Source: Candidatus Hydrogenedentota bacterium
GTDB lineage: Bacteria > Hydrogenedentota > Hydrogenedentia > Hydrogenedentales > SLHB01
DNA length: 39,514 nt
Reading direction: 5' to 3'
Assembly: GCA_020849535.1 (NCBI GenBank)
Contig: JADLGB010000326.1
Span: 1-39,514, forward strand
The position numbers and the translations under genes were made by a program. The notes below the pieces were generated by a model that was not told the origin of the DNA, made no database searches, and saw nothing but the letters and a program-made list of their open reading frames with translations. Of this stretch, positions 7,582-16,749 are shown in pieces (the first letter of the stretch is position 1; each line of letters opens with the position of its first letter).

Positions 7582-8478
7582 TTGGTTACGATTCAACGAG
7601 TAATTGACAATCGTGTGTGTCTGCTCGGCCTTGATTGGATGTACCGCGAGGCTATGAAACGACACGAACGGGGAGAATTGCTCGAATGCGCCCGATGCGT
7701 AGCGGACGCGCTTCAGATAGCGCCGGCGGACGTGCCTATCGAGGGGTACTATGTGGAAGACCAGGAGCTAACCGAGTACTTCCAATTGGTGCGTGCTCTT
7801 CAGGGAGTAGACAGGAGCCGAGCTTCCGTCGTATCAGCGTTGCCGCAGTTCCATCGTCTGCAATCCGTAACGTCCTCCCCGATATTTGGTCGCTCGCAAT
7901 ATGCCACCAGTCTCTTACCCGCCTCGCGCGACCCACTGGCAGACGCATTGGTGGACACGTTCCCGGAGTGGAATGTGCATCTCCTCACGAAGACTGCCGC
8001 AAGCATCGCACATGCACACAATGACTTCTCACTGGTAGGCTTGGCCGCCCGCGCACGCGACGCGGTGCTTCTCGCCGCCGCGCGTGAGTCGGTGGTGCTC
8101 TACGCCGACGCGGCAGCGATGGCAGCGCGGATACGGCCCACTATTGAGTACGTCTGGCAGGTTGACAGCGACACTGCCTCAGCAGCAGGGCGCTTCGTCA
8201 GTGAGTTCAATGTGATTTGTAACGAGAGCCTGCCGCTTCCTACACCAAGCAATGCAGAGCACTACTGGCACGCCCATCGAGCGAATGACATATTGGGTAG
8301 GTGCGTACGGCTCGGATTTGACGATTCGACGAAGCCCGTTCGCCATTACCACTGGGGCATTTACACCAGCCCTGATGGCGTGCTGATGGTGCAAGAGTTC
8401 TGGCACACCGAAACGTGGACCACTGAGCGCTACCGCACGGCGCTCAATCGCGGCGAAGCTTGTCCCTGCCCTAGGTGA
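7582..8478 (+). CDS. Hypothetical protein, 298 aa, unknown
   Basis: The frame opens at TTG 7582; ATG 7639 (MYREAMKRHERGELLECAR) is an equally plausible start. No signal peptide or membrane segment is evident. The N-terminal part is helical with a repeat-like look (RGELLECARCVADALQIAPA). The centre is alanine-rich (AAARESVVLYADAAAMAARI). The C-terminus is rich in His and Trp (HYWHAHRAND, HYHWGIYTS, VQEFWHTETWTTERYR) and ends CPCPR. I do not recognise the family. Third-position composition is consistent with real coding sequence. The gene stands alone, with ~200 bases of AT-richer DNA upstream. Confidence 0.55.
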   Translation: MVTIQRVIDNRVCLLGLDWMYREAMKRHERGELLECARCVADALQIAPADVPIEGYYVEDQELTEYFQLVRALQGVDRSRASVVSALPQFHRLQSVTSSPIFGRSQYATSLLPASRDPLADALVDTFPEWNVHLLTKTAASIAHAHNDFSLVGLAARARDAVLLAAARESVVLYADAAAMAARIRPTIEYVWQVDSDTASAAGRFVSEFNVICNESLPLPTPSNAEHYWHAHRANDILGRCVRLGFDDSTKPVRHYHWGIYTSPDGVLMVQEFWHTETWTTERYRTALNRGEACPCPR

Positions 8479-8780
8479 ACTCGTTTCCGAGCAGCGGTCA
8501 GATCCTTGGAACCTATAGAATCTGCACTTCGGTCAACCTTAATGCCTCTAAGGGCCTAACTGAAGCAGGGAATAGGTACCAAAGCGAGAATGGCAGTGGA
8601 TGAATTGTCTCATGGCCCTTTCCGTGTCCTGAAGGCACAGAAAGAAATGAAACGGAAACTAACTTTGGCCGTTTAAGTGAGACGAACCGGGGTTGAGCGA
8701 AGCTCTTATTGCACGTTACAGGATTGTGGCGACGCCTTGCGTGACAGGCGTGAGTGTTTGTTTCACTTGGAGAACCTGTG
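8479..8780. other. Intergenic stretch
   Basis: No gene is supported here. A 132-codon minus-strand frame crosses it but lacks a ribosome binding site and a recognisable product. The right end holds GGAGA at 8769-8773, the ribosome binding site of the next gene. Confidence 0.4.
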
Positions 8781-9380
8781 ATGGTGGACAAAAGACAAGG
8801 GCGCAATAGCAAACCGAACCAACAGCCCGAAGCGCCGGACAACCCGCGCCGCATCAACCCAAAGTGGTTTCTCGTTCTGGTTCTCGTGGCGGTCGCTGGC
8901 GCGGCGGGCATAAACTACCTGATAGAGCAATCTCTTTATGGGTCAGGGCCGTTCGTCCGGTTTCCCTTTCGTGGGAGAAGCCAGTTGTCCGCCATTCAGT
9001 TCAATCTTCCTAAGGGGTGGAGGGTCAAATACAACGGCCACCACCCTTTGAGCCAAGGTTCAATCGTGGACCACCAAGGCGAGCCGCGAATCGAGATCTG
9101 TTGGTTCCAGGGCAGTTCACAGCCAGACCTCACGGCTGAGTTCGTTACCTCACGCAACTTGCCGGTGGGCGAGGCTAAATCGTACCGCCGTGCCAAGACT
9201 ACCAACTCGAGTCCATTCAGTTCGTTTCCTTTTGCGACGAGCGGGGAAGTTGAGATCGTCGACTTGGAATTCCTGTTCGACCAAGGAGAACTAATGTTCA
9301 CCGTACGAGCTGAGGAAGAGGCCGTGCTCACCGAGGTTGTCTGGCAGTGCATGGAGACTGTACAGTATGAAGGAGAATGA
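8781..9380 (+). CDS. Membrane-anchored hypothetical protein, 199 aa
   Basis: ATG 8781 is preceded by GGAGA; a start nine codons upstream has no such site. A polar, basic N-terminus of about 30 residues is followed by one membrane segment (WFLVLVLVAVAGAAGINYLI). The remaining ~150 residues form a soluble domain that should lie outside the cytoplasm by the positive-inside rule. It begins SAIQFNLPKGWRVKYN and ends in a VWQCMETVQ segment. The pattern 'phrase on a fatty or polar profile, then WQCMETVQ' recalls small lipoprotein-like domains that test fit of a beta sandwich, but I cannot assign a family. It is convergent with the long minus-strand gene that ends at 9570. Confidence 0.6.
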   Translation: MVDKRQGRNSKPNQQPEAPDNPRRINPKWFLVLVLVAVAGAAGINYLIEQSLYGSGPFVRFPFRGRSQLSAIQFNLPKGWRVKYNGHHPLSQGSIVDHQGEPRIEICWFQGSSQPDLTAEFVTSRNLPVGEAKSYRRAKTTNSSPFSSFPFATSGEVEIVDLEFLFDQGELMFTVRAEEEAVLTEVVWQCMETVQYEGE

Positions 9381-9569
9381 ACATCGGCGAAAGTGTTGGG
9401 AATTCTAAGAGGCTCTGAATGAGAACCCACGAAGTGAGGCATAAGGCGGGGTTGTGTTGGTTGATCCATAACCACCGCGATTTCGCATGTTTCCGTTCTC
9501 TCCTCTGTTCTCGTGAATATCCGCTTGTTGGGTAACTGCCAAAGGTCGCAGGTTCCAGTTCCTCCCCGT

Positions 9570-12410
9570 CTATCGCAAACTGGTTCTCTCAATTTGTTGA
9601 ATCAAATGCATGAAGATGAAACGATGAAAAGGCATGAAAAAGCACCAGTAGAGCGTGCCACGTATAGTACACGTATCAAAATGTGCACTGATGGTCAGCA
9701 CATTGTGGTCTGGTTTCTCGGCGATCTCGAATTCAAGCCACGCGCGGCCTGGCAGGATCATTTCCGCACGGAGCAGTAGTCTACGATTAGGCTCGAGGTC
9801 TTCCACTCGCCAGAAGTCTATTACGTCATCGACATTCAGAGTTGAGTAGCTTCTTCTCCCGCGAGATGTCCCGACGCCGAGTAGGATGCGGTCAATCATA
9901 CCGCGAAGTCGCCACATCCAGTTGTTTCGGAACCAGCCATGTTTACCTCCGATCTTGCAGATCGACTGAAAAAGCGCCTCGGGTGCGGCGTGAGTGGTCA
10001 GGGAATAACGCGCCACGTATTTCGGCGGATTCTTTAGTTCGTGGAGCTTCAGTGCGCTCGCATGGCTGGGAGGATACGCATCAGACCACCTTGTCCGAAT
10101 AGAATCCTGCTCCTCCATGCGCATGGCACGACGCACGGCCTCCTCGTAGCCAATGGGCTCAAAAGGCAACAGACTCTTAATGGTGTCGTCTTGACAGACG
10201 ACTTCGTTCTGCAAACCACCGAACAGACAACGGGTAATTGCGGCCGGAACAGGCGTTCGAAGACTCGCAAGATAGGCATAGAAACCAATGCTCAACGAAG
10301 GCCCCGTGACAATGAAAATTGGCCGTCCTAGCACCCGCGCTATGTGTTTAAGCATTTGGCGATATGTCAGAATATCGCATCCACCGATATCGAAGGACCT
10401 GCCCTCTGTCTCGGGTGTTTCCAAAGCTCCGACCAAGTACTTGATGACATCTCGGATTCCAATGGGTTGGCAGCGGTTGTCGGCCCAACGAGGTGCGAGA
10501 ATGAAACGCGATGATCTTGCCAAGTGCTCGATGATCTCGTACGACGCACTTCCGGAACCAATGATCACAGATGCCCGGAGAACCGTAACCGGAATCGAGG
10601 CTCGCTGGAGTTCCGCCGCAACTTCCATTCGGCTTCGCAAGTGCGGTGAGAGCTGGGCGGTCAGATCGCCGAGGCCGCCCAGATAGATAATCCGCGTTAC
10701 CTGCGCTTCTTCCGCAGCTTTCCGGAAATTGTGAGCGGCCCAAATATCGGCTTCTGCGAATCGTTTGGGTCCGAGCAGAAGAGAGTGTATCAGATAATAC
10801 GCTGTATCAACCCCGAGGAGGGCATCACGCAATCCCTCGCCTGACAAGACATCGGCCACGGCAACTTCGACTCCTGGCCAACGCCACGTGCATTCTGACG
10901 ATGCGGCTCGTATCATCACTCTAACTCGGTAGCCGCGGGCCAGAAGCTCGGGAACGAGTCTGCCTCCGATATAGCCAGAAGCCCCGGTCACCAAGATGAT
11001 GCCGACCTGCGCCTTGGGTTGGGAGGGCAGATCGTGGCAGAAGAGGGCCGCTCTGGAGCTTCGGTCTCTGGGCCGCTCTCTGGTGGCCGGGCTTTCGCGC
11101 ATCGACCGGCGCCTTCCGTGAAATCCCGGGGACACCGCGCCGATTCCGCCAGACAGCTTATGATAATGCAGGCTCTCATCCAGGTACGGATCCTTCAGCG
11201 GCACAAGCGTGGCGCGGCTCAGGGCTCGTAGAATGATGGCGCACGTCAGGCCCGATGCTCCCAGGGTAATTGCCACTTCCCATACGCCAAACGTGACTTC
11301 TCCTCCCGAAACCGAGGGGAAGATCATGAGATACAGATCAAGCCAGCGTCCCACGAGGACAACCGCGGCGACTCTGCCGAGAACGCTCCCGTTCCTCTTG
11401 CAGCCTCGTGGCAACAGGATGAAGAAGGGCACAACCCAATTAAGAACAGGGTTCATGAAGAACAGCGGTGCCCAGGTTCCCTCCTGCCGGTGAACATAGT
11501 AAATCGTTTCCTCGGGAATGTTGGCGTACCAAATGAGCATATACTGGCTGAACCAAATGTACGCCCAGAGCGTTGTAGCGCCCAGCAGCAGCTTACCGAG
11601 ATCGTGAAGGTGGTCATCAAAAATGACTCCACGCATGACACCTTGATTGCGCAGCCAGACGGCCACGAGAATGGCACATGCCACGGCGCTCGCAAACAGT
11701 CCAGTAAAGTTGTACACACCGAAGATCGTGCTATACCAATGATGATCGAGAGACATGATCCAATCTACGCTCGCGAGCCAGTAGCTCACGGCGAACAATA
11801 CCGTGAATCCTGCCGAAAGCGCGACATTACGACGTGTGTGAGCTGCGTTTCCGTCGCGGTCTTGCGCTCGGGAATTTCCAATCAGCCCAGCGGCGAATGC
11901 AAGCCATACAAGGGCATAGATCACACCCCGAAGCAAGAAGAAGCGATAATTAAGCCACAACCCCCTGAAACCGGCGGACGCCTCATGTTCGACATCTCGC
12001 GTCCAGTCGTAGAGGGAAGGATGCAGGATCAGAACGGCGCCCACGGCCAGGAGCCCTGCTGGCAGCAGGCTCGCCATCGCCTCGGGGATACGCCGGATCG
12101 CCACGCTCCAGGCAGCGCCGGTCAGGTAGTGCATTGCCATGAGAAACAGGCCGCCAAGGCCTAGTCCGACCAGGAACTGGCCGGTAAGAAGCAGGGTAGC
12201 CCAAGTGCGGTCAACCCCAGTGAACTGGCCCATGACGAACGCTATGGCGCCCACCGCCATGAGCACCCAACACCACCGCCTTATCTGAGGTCCTGCCATG
12301 CATCCACTCAGTCTCTGAATCACCCAAGGACTGTGGATGTCCAGCGGTAACCCGCCATCATGGCGAGGGACGCCCTGCCGTTGCCGCGCCTCCGAATCGC
12401 CTAAGTCCAT
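9570..12410 (-). CDS. ActF-like ACIII membrane subunit fused to an SDR/DUF2867 oxidoreductase
   Basis: The product has 946 residues. ATG 12410 is preceded by GGAGGG; an upstream in-frame extension has no such site. Residues ~1-418 are an ActF-type quinol:cytochrome c oxidoreductase membrane subunit with many helices. They are closely similar to the operon copy at 14346-15602 (both read WYSTIFGVY, LHDL, YIWFSQYMLIWYANIPEETI). Where that copy stops after ESLHHHQ, this one reads on through a ~50-residue Arg/Ser-rich linker. A Rossmann NAD(P)-binding domain follows (ILVTGASGYIGG at ~470), then a DUF2867-type C-terminus (FWRVEDLEPNRRLLLRAEM). No stop or clear restart separates the parts. ATG 11102 in the linker is a weak internal start. 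ActF fused to an SDR is not an arrangement I know. An IS remnant lies just upstream. Confidence 0.85.
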   Translation of the reverse strand: MDLGDSEARQRQGVPRHDGGLPLDIHSPWVIQRLSGCMAGPQIRRWCWVLMAVGAIAFVMGQFTGVDRTWATLLLTGQFLVGLGLGGLFLMAMHYLTGAAWSVAIRRIPEAMASLLPAGLLAVGAVLILHPSLYDWTRDVEHEASAGFRGLWLNYRFFLLRGVIYALVWLAFAAGLIGNSRAQDRDGNAAHTRRNVALSAGFTVLFAVSYWLASVDWIMSLDHHWYSTIFGVYNFTGLFASAVACAILVAVWLRNQGVMRGVIFDDHLHDLGKLLLGATTLWAYIWFSQYMLIWYANIPEETIYYVHRQEGTWAPLFFMNPVLNWVVPFFILLPRGCKRNGSVLGRVAAVVLVGRWLDLYLMIFPSVSGGEVTFGVWEVAITLGASGLTCAIILRALSRATLVPLKDPYLDESLHYHKLSGGIGAVSPGFHGRRRSMRESPATRERPRDRSSRAALFCHDLPSQPKAQVGIILVTGASGYIGGRLVPELLARGYRVRVMIRAASSECTWRWPGVEVAVADVLSGEGLRDALLGVDTAYYLIHSLLLGPKRFAEADIWAAHNFRKAAEEAQVTRIIYLGGLGDLTAQLSPHLRSRMEVAAELQRASIPVTVLRASVIIGSGSASYEIIEHLARSSRFILAPRWADNRCQPIGIRDVIKYLVGALETPETEGRSFDIGGCDILTYRQMLKHIARVLGRPIFIVTGPSLSIGFYAYLASLRTPVPAAITRCLFGGLQNEVVCQDDTIKSLLPFEPIGYEEAVRRAMRMEEQDSIRTRWSDAYPPSHASALKLHELKNPPKYVARYSLTTHAAPEALFQSICKIGGKHGWFRNNWMWRLRGMIDRILLGVGTSRGRRSYSTLNVDDVIDFWRVEDLEPNRRLLLRAEMILPGRAWLEFEIAEKPDHNVLTISAHFDTCTIRGTLYWCFFMPFHRFIFMHLIQQIERTSLR

Positions 12411-12610
12411 TTTGGATTCCCTCCAGAACCTGTGGCTCGTCTCGCCTGTAGCGATCCGACATACGCATCGATCTTCCGACGATGACGCTTGATAACTGCG
12501 GGGCATCGCTCGGAATGTTCCGTCAACCGAGTGCAAAGTTGATTTGGTAATCCACCTCTCCCGACGGTCTTTTCACACGCAGCCAGAACCTTTCAGATGC
12601 GTATGGCTTT

Positions 12611-13125
12611 TTAGAGAGGTAGAGCGTCGGCAAGGTGTATCAGCTGGGTGACTTCGTGTTGGTTAACGCCGGTGACGGCGAGCCGAATGCCATTTCCGTT
12701 CGTGATCATGTGGTGCTTGGAGCCGGGTTTAAGCCTATTGGTGGCGTTCGGGCCAGTCTGGTCCTCTCCAATACGGCTCGCACACTGGATGGATCGGCGA
12801 TGGTGCGATCCCCATCGATCTGGTCCGTGCAGTGCCTTTTGGCCAGTAGTGCTTCGTGGACGCGCTGCCACACGCCCAGCGCTTGCCACAAGGCCAACCG
12901 CCGCCAACAGGTCATCCGCCATTTGCAGCCCAGTTCTTCGGAAAGCAGTTCCGACTGTATGTCTGTTCGCGGCACAAAGAGCATCCCGGTAAAGGCCATG
13001 TGATTGGGGACGAGCGACCGCCCACGCGTTTTCGACGGTTTGATCGGAGGAAGAAGCAGTTCGATTATCGTCCACAGTTCGTCGGGCAAGATCGTGCGAG
13101 CCAAATGATTCTCCATGCATCCCAA
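12611..13125 (-). pseudogene. IS5-family (IS427-like) transposase remnant
   Basis: From 13125 the minus strand reads LARTILPDELWTIIELLLPP, then MTCWRRLALWQALGVWQRVH and a DPSSVRAV segment, typical of the N-terminal half of IS5/IS427 transposases. At about 12775 the homology shifts frame to GPNATNRLKPGSKHHMIT, then LAVTGVNQHEVTQLIHLADA, and ends near 12611. The catalytic second half and the terminal repeats are missing, so the element is inactive. It sits between mobB and the ActF-SDR fusion gene and probably broke an older, longer gene run. Confidence 0.78.
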
Positions 13126-13173
13126 CGACCCGTTTGCGCTCTGTAGAATTAATCGACATCGTTTCCCAAAACT

Positions 13174-13701
13174 TCAGTTTTTGTGAGAGGCTATTAGTGT
13201 ATCGCCCATAGTGCTTGGCAATGGCTGACACAGAACTCTGTCTGCAAGGATGTCAATACTCCTGCGCGGCCACACAGCGACGTCGATGGAAAGGGGGTCG
13301 TCGGTAATTACTGCCGAAATGTCGTTGCGCTCCAAGGCCAGCGGAGTACCGCCCGCCATCTCGCGCCAGACTTCCACTTTTCTTCCTGGGCCATTGATGT
13401 CTCCTTCGACGAGCAGGATGGCGGCGTTCGCCGCCCACTTTGTCAGTTCTGCGTAGACATCATCGTTGGATATACGCGGTTTGTAGAAGGCACACATTGC
13501 CGGGGTAATCACGGAGGCCATAGTAGCCCCAGACGTCCGGTGGTAATACGAGTCCTTCCCCGGCGTATCGAGTTCGTGTGTGTGGCCACAGTGCTTTGCC
13601 GTAGCCACACGCAGCCCACGGGACGAAAGTTCTCGCACGAGTTCCACAATCAACGAGGTCTTTCCGTGGTTTCTTCGCCCGACGATGTGCACAATTCTCA
13701 C
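13174..13701 (-). CDS. mobB: Molybdopterin-guanine dinucleotide biosynthesis protein MobB
   Basis: The product has 175 residues from GTG 13701, with GGGAGAAC six bases upstream; an ATG at 13737 is the longer alternative. It opens with a P-loop, IVHIVGRRNHGKTSLI, as MobB proteins do. A helix and TAKHCGHTHELDTPGKDSYY follow, matching the MobB H-x-H-x-(D/E)-x-P-G-K-D-S motif, and later come LLVEGDINGPGRKVEVWR and a terminal basic region. MobB is a GTP-binding helper of MobA in making the bis-MGD cofactor. NarG, encoded in the same direction upstream, needs that cofactor. mobB is the last gene of the nar-act run and follows the rrf2 gene by 71 bases. Length is normal for the family. Confidence 0.88.
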   Translation of the reverse strand: MRIVHIVGRRNHGKTSLIVELVRELSSRGLRVATAKHCGHTHELDTPGKDSYYHRTSGATMASVITPAMCAFYKPRISNDDVYAELTKWAANAAILLVEGDINGPGRKVEVWREMAGGTPLALERNDISAVITDDPLSIDVAVWPRRSIDILADRVLCQPLPSTMGDTLIASHKN

Positions 13702-13772
13702 TGTTGTTCTCCCGCGCCTGAGTGGGTTTGGAACCAAAAGCGATCCTGACCGCCGCGAGATACCATTCCAAC

Positions 13773-14231
13773 CTATTTCTGTGGCGTGTCCTTACGGTGA
13801 TTCCGTGTGCCACCCGTTCCTGCGGTTTCGTGTTCGCGACTTCCTATGTGGGTTTTCGCCAAGTATTCCATCAAAACTAACCTTACCTTCACCCATGAAT
13901 TGTGAAAGGGACACGGATTCTCATCGCCATGCCAAGTCCCGCCGAGGATGCATTGGTCAAAGGTATTCTTCCCGTCTACGGACTTGATCACGTCCAGGAC
14001 GGATAGACCGCCGACGCCTTTCGCGACCGTGTATCCTCCGTTTGGACCCCGGCGAGTTTCAAGAAGACCGTTCTTCACCAGCGACTGAAGGACCTTTCGA
14101 GTGAAGTACTCTGGAACATCCACCTGTTCGCAAACTTGCTTCGCCTGAAACGACGCCTCTTTTCGTTCCGCAAAGACGAAGATCAGCACACGTAGCAAGT
14201 GCTGGCAGCCTTTTGAACACGGCTTAAACAA
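13773..14231 (-). CDS. Rrf2-family transcriptional regulator (first copy)
   Basis: The product has 152 residues from TTG 14231, which has GGAGA nine bases upstream; TTG 14252 is an alternative. The order is that of an Rrf2 winged helix: LLRVLIFVFAERK, AKQVCEQVDVPEYFTRKVLQ (recognition region), KNGLLETRRGPNGGYTVAKG (wing), then LSVLDVIKSVDG. The cluster-binding loop reads CILGGTWHGDENPC. Rrf2 proteins usually have three Cys here; the middle position is His in this protein, and likewise in the second copy at 31721-32185. That hints at an Fe-S cluster with mixed ligands, possibly sensing NO or redox state. It lies between actF and mobB, so it may control its own operon. The basic tail after ~140 looks disordered. 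Confidence 0.85.
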   Translation of the reverse strand: MFKPCSKGCQHLLRVLIFVFAERKEASFQAKQVCEQVDVPEYFTRKVLQSLVKNGLLETRRGPNGGYTVAKGVGGLSVLDVIKSVDGKNTFDQCILGGTWHGDENPCPFHNSWVKVRLVLMEYLAKTHIGSREHETAGTGGTRNHRKDTPQK

Positions 14232-14345
14232 CGCGGATTGTCTCCATGCCAAGTTCTTGGCCGGAACACCTTAACTGAAATTCAGCATGGTTGCGCTAGC
14301 TCGTCTACTTTTCTCATCCCGGCGAGCTGAGGGATTCGTTTTCAA

Positions 14346-15602
14346 TCATTGGTGATGGTGCAAGCTCTCCCTCAGATACAGGTCCTTCAACGGGACAAGT
14401 GCCGCGCGGCCCAAGGCCCGTAGAATCAAACCACCGATCACGCCAGCCGTGCCAAGTGCAATGCCTACTTCCCACAGCCCAAAAGCCGGCGCGTCGGGGA
14501 ATGCGGACGGGTAAATCATGAGATACAGGTCGAGCCACCGGCCTACGAGGACTAGCATCGCGATCCGGGCCAGTATGATTCCGTCGCGTTTACAGAAGCG
14601 CGGAAGCAACGTGAAGAAAGGGATTATCCAGTTCAGGATCGGATTCATGAGAAAGAGCGGTCCCCACGTGCCCGACTGACGGTGAACGTAATAAATCGTC
14701 TCTTCGGGGATGTTTGCGTACCAGATAAGCATGTACTGGCTAAACCAAATGTACATCCAGAGGGTGGTGGCGCCCATAAGCAGCTTGGCAAGGTCGTGAA
14801 GATGGTCATCCCGTATGATTCCGCCCATCGCGTGCATGCCACGGAGCCATTGCGCAACGAGGATCGTGCAGGCGAGTGAACTTGAGAAAAGACCGGTGAA
14901 CGCGTAGACACCGAATATCGTGCTGTACCAATGATGTTCCAGGGCCATTACCCAATCGACGCTCGCCAGCCAATAGCTCAGAGCAAAACACACGGTGAAC
15001 CCCGCGGACAGAGCGACATTACGGTGGCGAGGATTCAATGCTCCGTCCGTGTCCTGCGCCCGGGAGTTCCGGATTAGGGCGCGTGCAAACAACAGCCAGA
15101 TTGCAGCGTACGCAGCGCTACGCAAGAGCAGATATCTGTAGTTTAGCCATAGTCCTTTGAAGCCGGACAAGGTGTCATGTTCACCTGTGGTCCACGCATA
15201 CAGGGACGGATAGAAGATCACCACGGCAGCCACGGCTGCAAGTCCAACAGGCAGCAAGGCCGCCATGGCCTCCGGAATCCGCCGAATGACGACACTCCAG
15301 CCTGCACCGGTCAAATAGTGCATCGCTACCAAAAACAGCCCGCCGAGCCCGAGTCCGATGAGGAACTGGCTTGCCAGGAGAACTGAGGCCCACGTTCGAG
15401 CAGGAGCCAGGAACAGCCCAATAACAAGAACAGCCGCACCCACGGCTGTGAGCGCATGCCACGACCGCACAGTCCTGGTGGATACTCTGAAGCGACTGAG
15501 CCGGTCCGCTATCCAGGGACGTGACAAATCGGATTCAGCGATTCCAGGGTGTCGATGAGTGGGCATTTCGTCACTGCTAACGTTGGGCGTCTCCGCCGTC
15601 AC
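14346..15602 (-). CDS. actF: Alternative complex III subunit ActF
   Basis: The product has 418 residues. GTG 15602 overlaps the actE stop by four bases (GTGA) and has GGGAGGA eight bases upstream, which fixes the start; a longer in-frame start would run back into actE. The protein is a polytopic membrane subunit: many hydrophobic segments (VLLASQFLIGLGLGGLFLVA, MYIWFSQYMLIWYANIPEET) and conserved polar loops (HHWYSTIFGVY, DHLHDLAKLL, YYVHRQSGTWGP). In ACIII it pairs with ActC in the quinol-oxidising membrane part. It is the last act gene of the run, with 114 bases before the rrf2 gene. A second, fused copy lies at 9570-12410. Confidence 0.92.
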   Translation of the reverse strand: MTAETPNVSSDEMPTHRHPGIAESDLSRPWIADRLSRFRVSTRTVRSWHALTAVGAAVLVIGLFLAPARTWASVLLASQFLIGLGLGGLFLVAMHYLTGAGWSVVIRRIPEAMAALLPVGLAAVAAVVIFYPSLYAWTTGEHDTLSGFKGLWLNYRYLLLRSAAYAAIWLLFARALIRNSRAQDTDGALNPRHRNVALSAGFTVCFALSYWLASVDWVMALEHHWYSTIFGVYAFTGLFSSSLACTILVAQWLRGMHAMGGIIRDDHLHDLAKLLMGATTLWMYIWFSQYMLIWYANIPEETIYYVHRQSGTWGPLFLMNPILNWIIPFFTLLPRFCKRDGIILARIAMLVLVGRWLDLYLMIYPSAFPDAPAFGLWEVGIALGTAGVIGGLILRALGRAALVPLKDLYLRESLHHHQ

Positions 15603-16222
15603 TTCTGATTTCCTCCCGCTGCCGAGGCGGCAGCTTCCTGCAATGCGCGGATATGGAGAATGATCTTCCACCGGTCGTCCCGTGAAACTTGGCCCGCATA
15701 TCCCGGCATATTACCCTGTCCAAACGTGATTACGTGGAACATCTGGCCGTCCGGCATATTGACGGTTTTTTCGGCAGTAAGAGGCGGAGGAGGAGGAAAT
15801 CCCCGCATCGCTACGGGGCCGTCGCCGTGTCCCGATGGGCCGTGGCAAGGCAGACAGTGAATCCGAAATGCTTCTGCGCCTTCGTCCACTTTCACGAGTA
15901 GGTCCTCGTCTGCCTCATTCCAGAACAAGGATTCGGAATAGGGACTCTTCAAGTCCACACCTGCCCGGAGCGCATCCTCTGCAGTCGCTGCAAAATGCAA
16001 CGGCATTTCGCCCCGCGCGAGGGTTCCTGGAATCGGGGGCTGCAGCGTGCGGCCTAATGGAAGCACGGGATTCTCTGCATAGGAGTTGTAGGGGATGGAG
16101 TCCACCATTTCACGCATAAACGTGAAGTTCGGTTTCGAAGTGTCGCGCCGCATGGCGGCGGCTGAAGCCAAGGCCCCAAGTAGTACCGCAAGCAACACAG
16201 TGTTCGTAAGCGCTCGTGGCAT
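15599..16222 (-). CDS. actE: Alternative complex III monohaem cytochrome c subunit ActE
   Basis: The product has 207 residues. The start ATG shares bases with the actD stop (TAATG). A signal or anchor segment (LTNTVLLAVLLGALASAAA) is followed by the MVDSIPYNSYAENPVLP segment typical of ActE, and by one haem motif, CLPCHGPSGHGDG. The likely axial Met is in GQGNMPGYAGQ. It carries electrons from the ACIII core towards a soluble or membrane acceptor on the periplasmic side. The C-terminus is alanine-rich and ends at the GTGA overlap with actF. Confidence 0.92.
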   Translation of the reverse strand: MPRALTNTVLLAVLLGALASAAAMRRDTSKPNFTFMREMVDSIPYNSYAENPVLPLGRTLQPPIPGTLARGEMPLHFAATAEDALRAGVDLKSPYSESLFWNEADEDLLVKVDEGAEAFRIHCLPCHGPSGHGDGPVAMRGFPPPPPLTAEKTVNMPDGQMFHVITFGQGNMPGYAGQVSRDDRWKIILHIRALQEAAASAAGGNQK

Positions 16223-16749
16223 TACGCGGTCTCCTCTTCCCGCTCTTCCACATACACGGCATTAAAGCGTTCGCAAAGCATGCGCACTTTTCCCGGTTCA
16301 AAGGTTGCGTCCTGTTCTACGATCAGCAAGGCAAATCTGTCGTCGGTAACGCCATCAAAAACAATCTTCGCCCGCTTCCCCGGCCACAACTTCGTGGTGA
16401 TAAACAGAGCGATCACGGTTCCGACACCTGCGAAGAGCACCATTACTTCAAAGGTCACGGGTACAAATGCCGGCCACGAGTTCCATGGTTTTCCTCCAAC
16501 GTCGATGGGCCAGTCGATGGCCGTCGTCCAAAACTCGAACCAGACTTTTAGACCGGCCCCAAGAAGGCCGAGGATGAAGCAGATAATGGGAAGCCGGGAC
16601 GGCCTGAATCCCGCGGCCTGGTCGAGTCCGTGTACCGCATAGGGCGCGTAGATATCGACGATCGTCAGCCCTGCCTCCCGAGCTGCGCGGGCAATACCGA
16701 GAATATCTTCCTCGCGCTCGTGAATACTCATGAATATGCGTCGGCTCAT
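16222..16749 (-). CDS. actD: Alternative complex III subunit ActD (DUF3341)
   Basis: The product has 175 residues. Its ATG overlaps the actC stop (ATGA). It has a soluble N-terminal part (ILGIARAAREAGLTIVDIYA, PYAVHGLDQAAGF), two membrane helices (LPIICFILGLLGAGLKVWFE and VTFEVMVLFAGVGTVIALFI) and a soluble C-terminal part. This is the DUF3341 layout of ActD. Its role in ACIII is structural, contributing two helices to the membrane arm. Confidence 0.92.
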   Translation of the reverse strand: MSRRIFMSIHEREEDILGIARAAREAGLTIVDIYAPYAVHGLDQAAGFRPSRLPIICFILGLLGAGLKVWFEFWTTAIDWPIDVGGKPWNSWPAFVPVTFEVMVLFAGVGTVIALFITTKLWPGKRAKIVFDGVTDDRFALLIVEQDATFEPGKVRMLCERFNAVYVEEREEETA

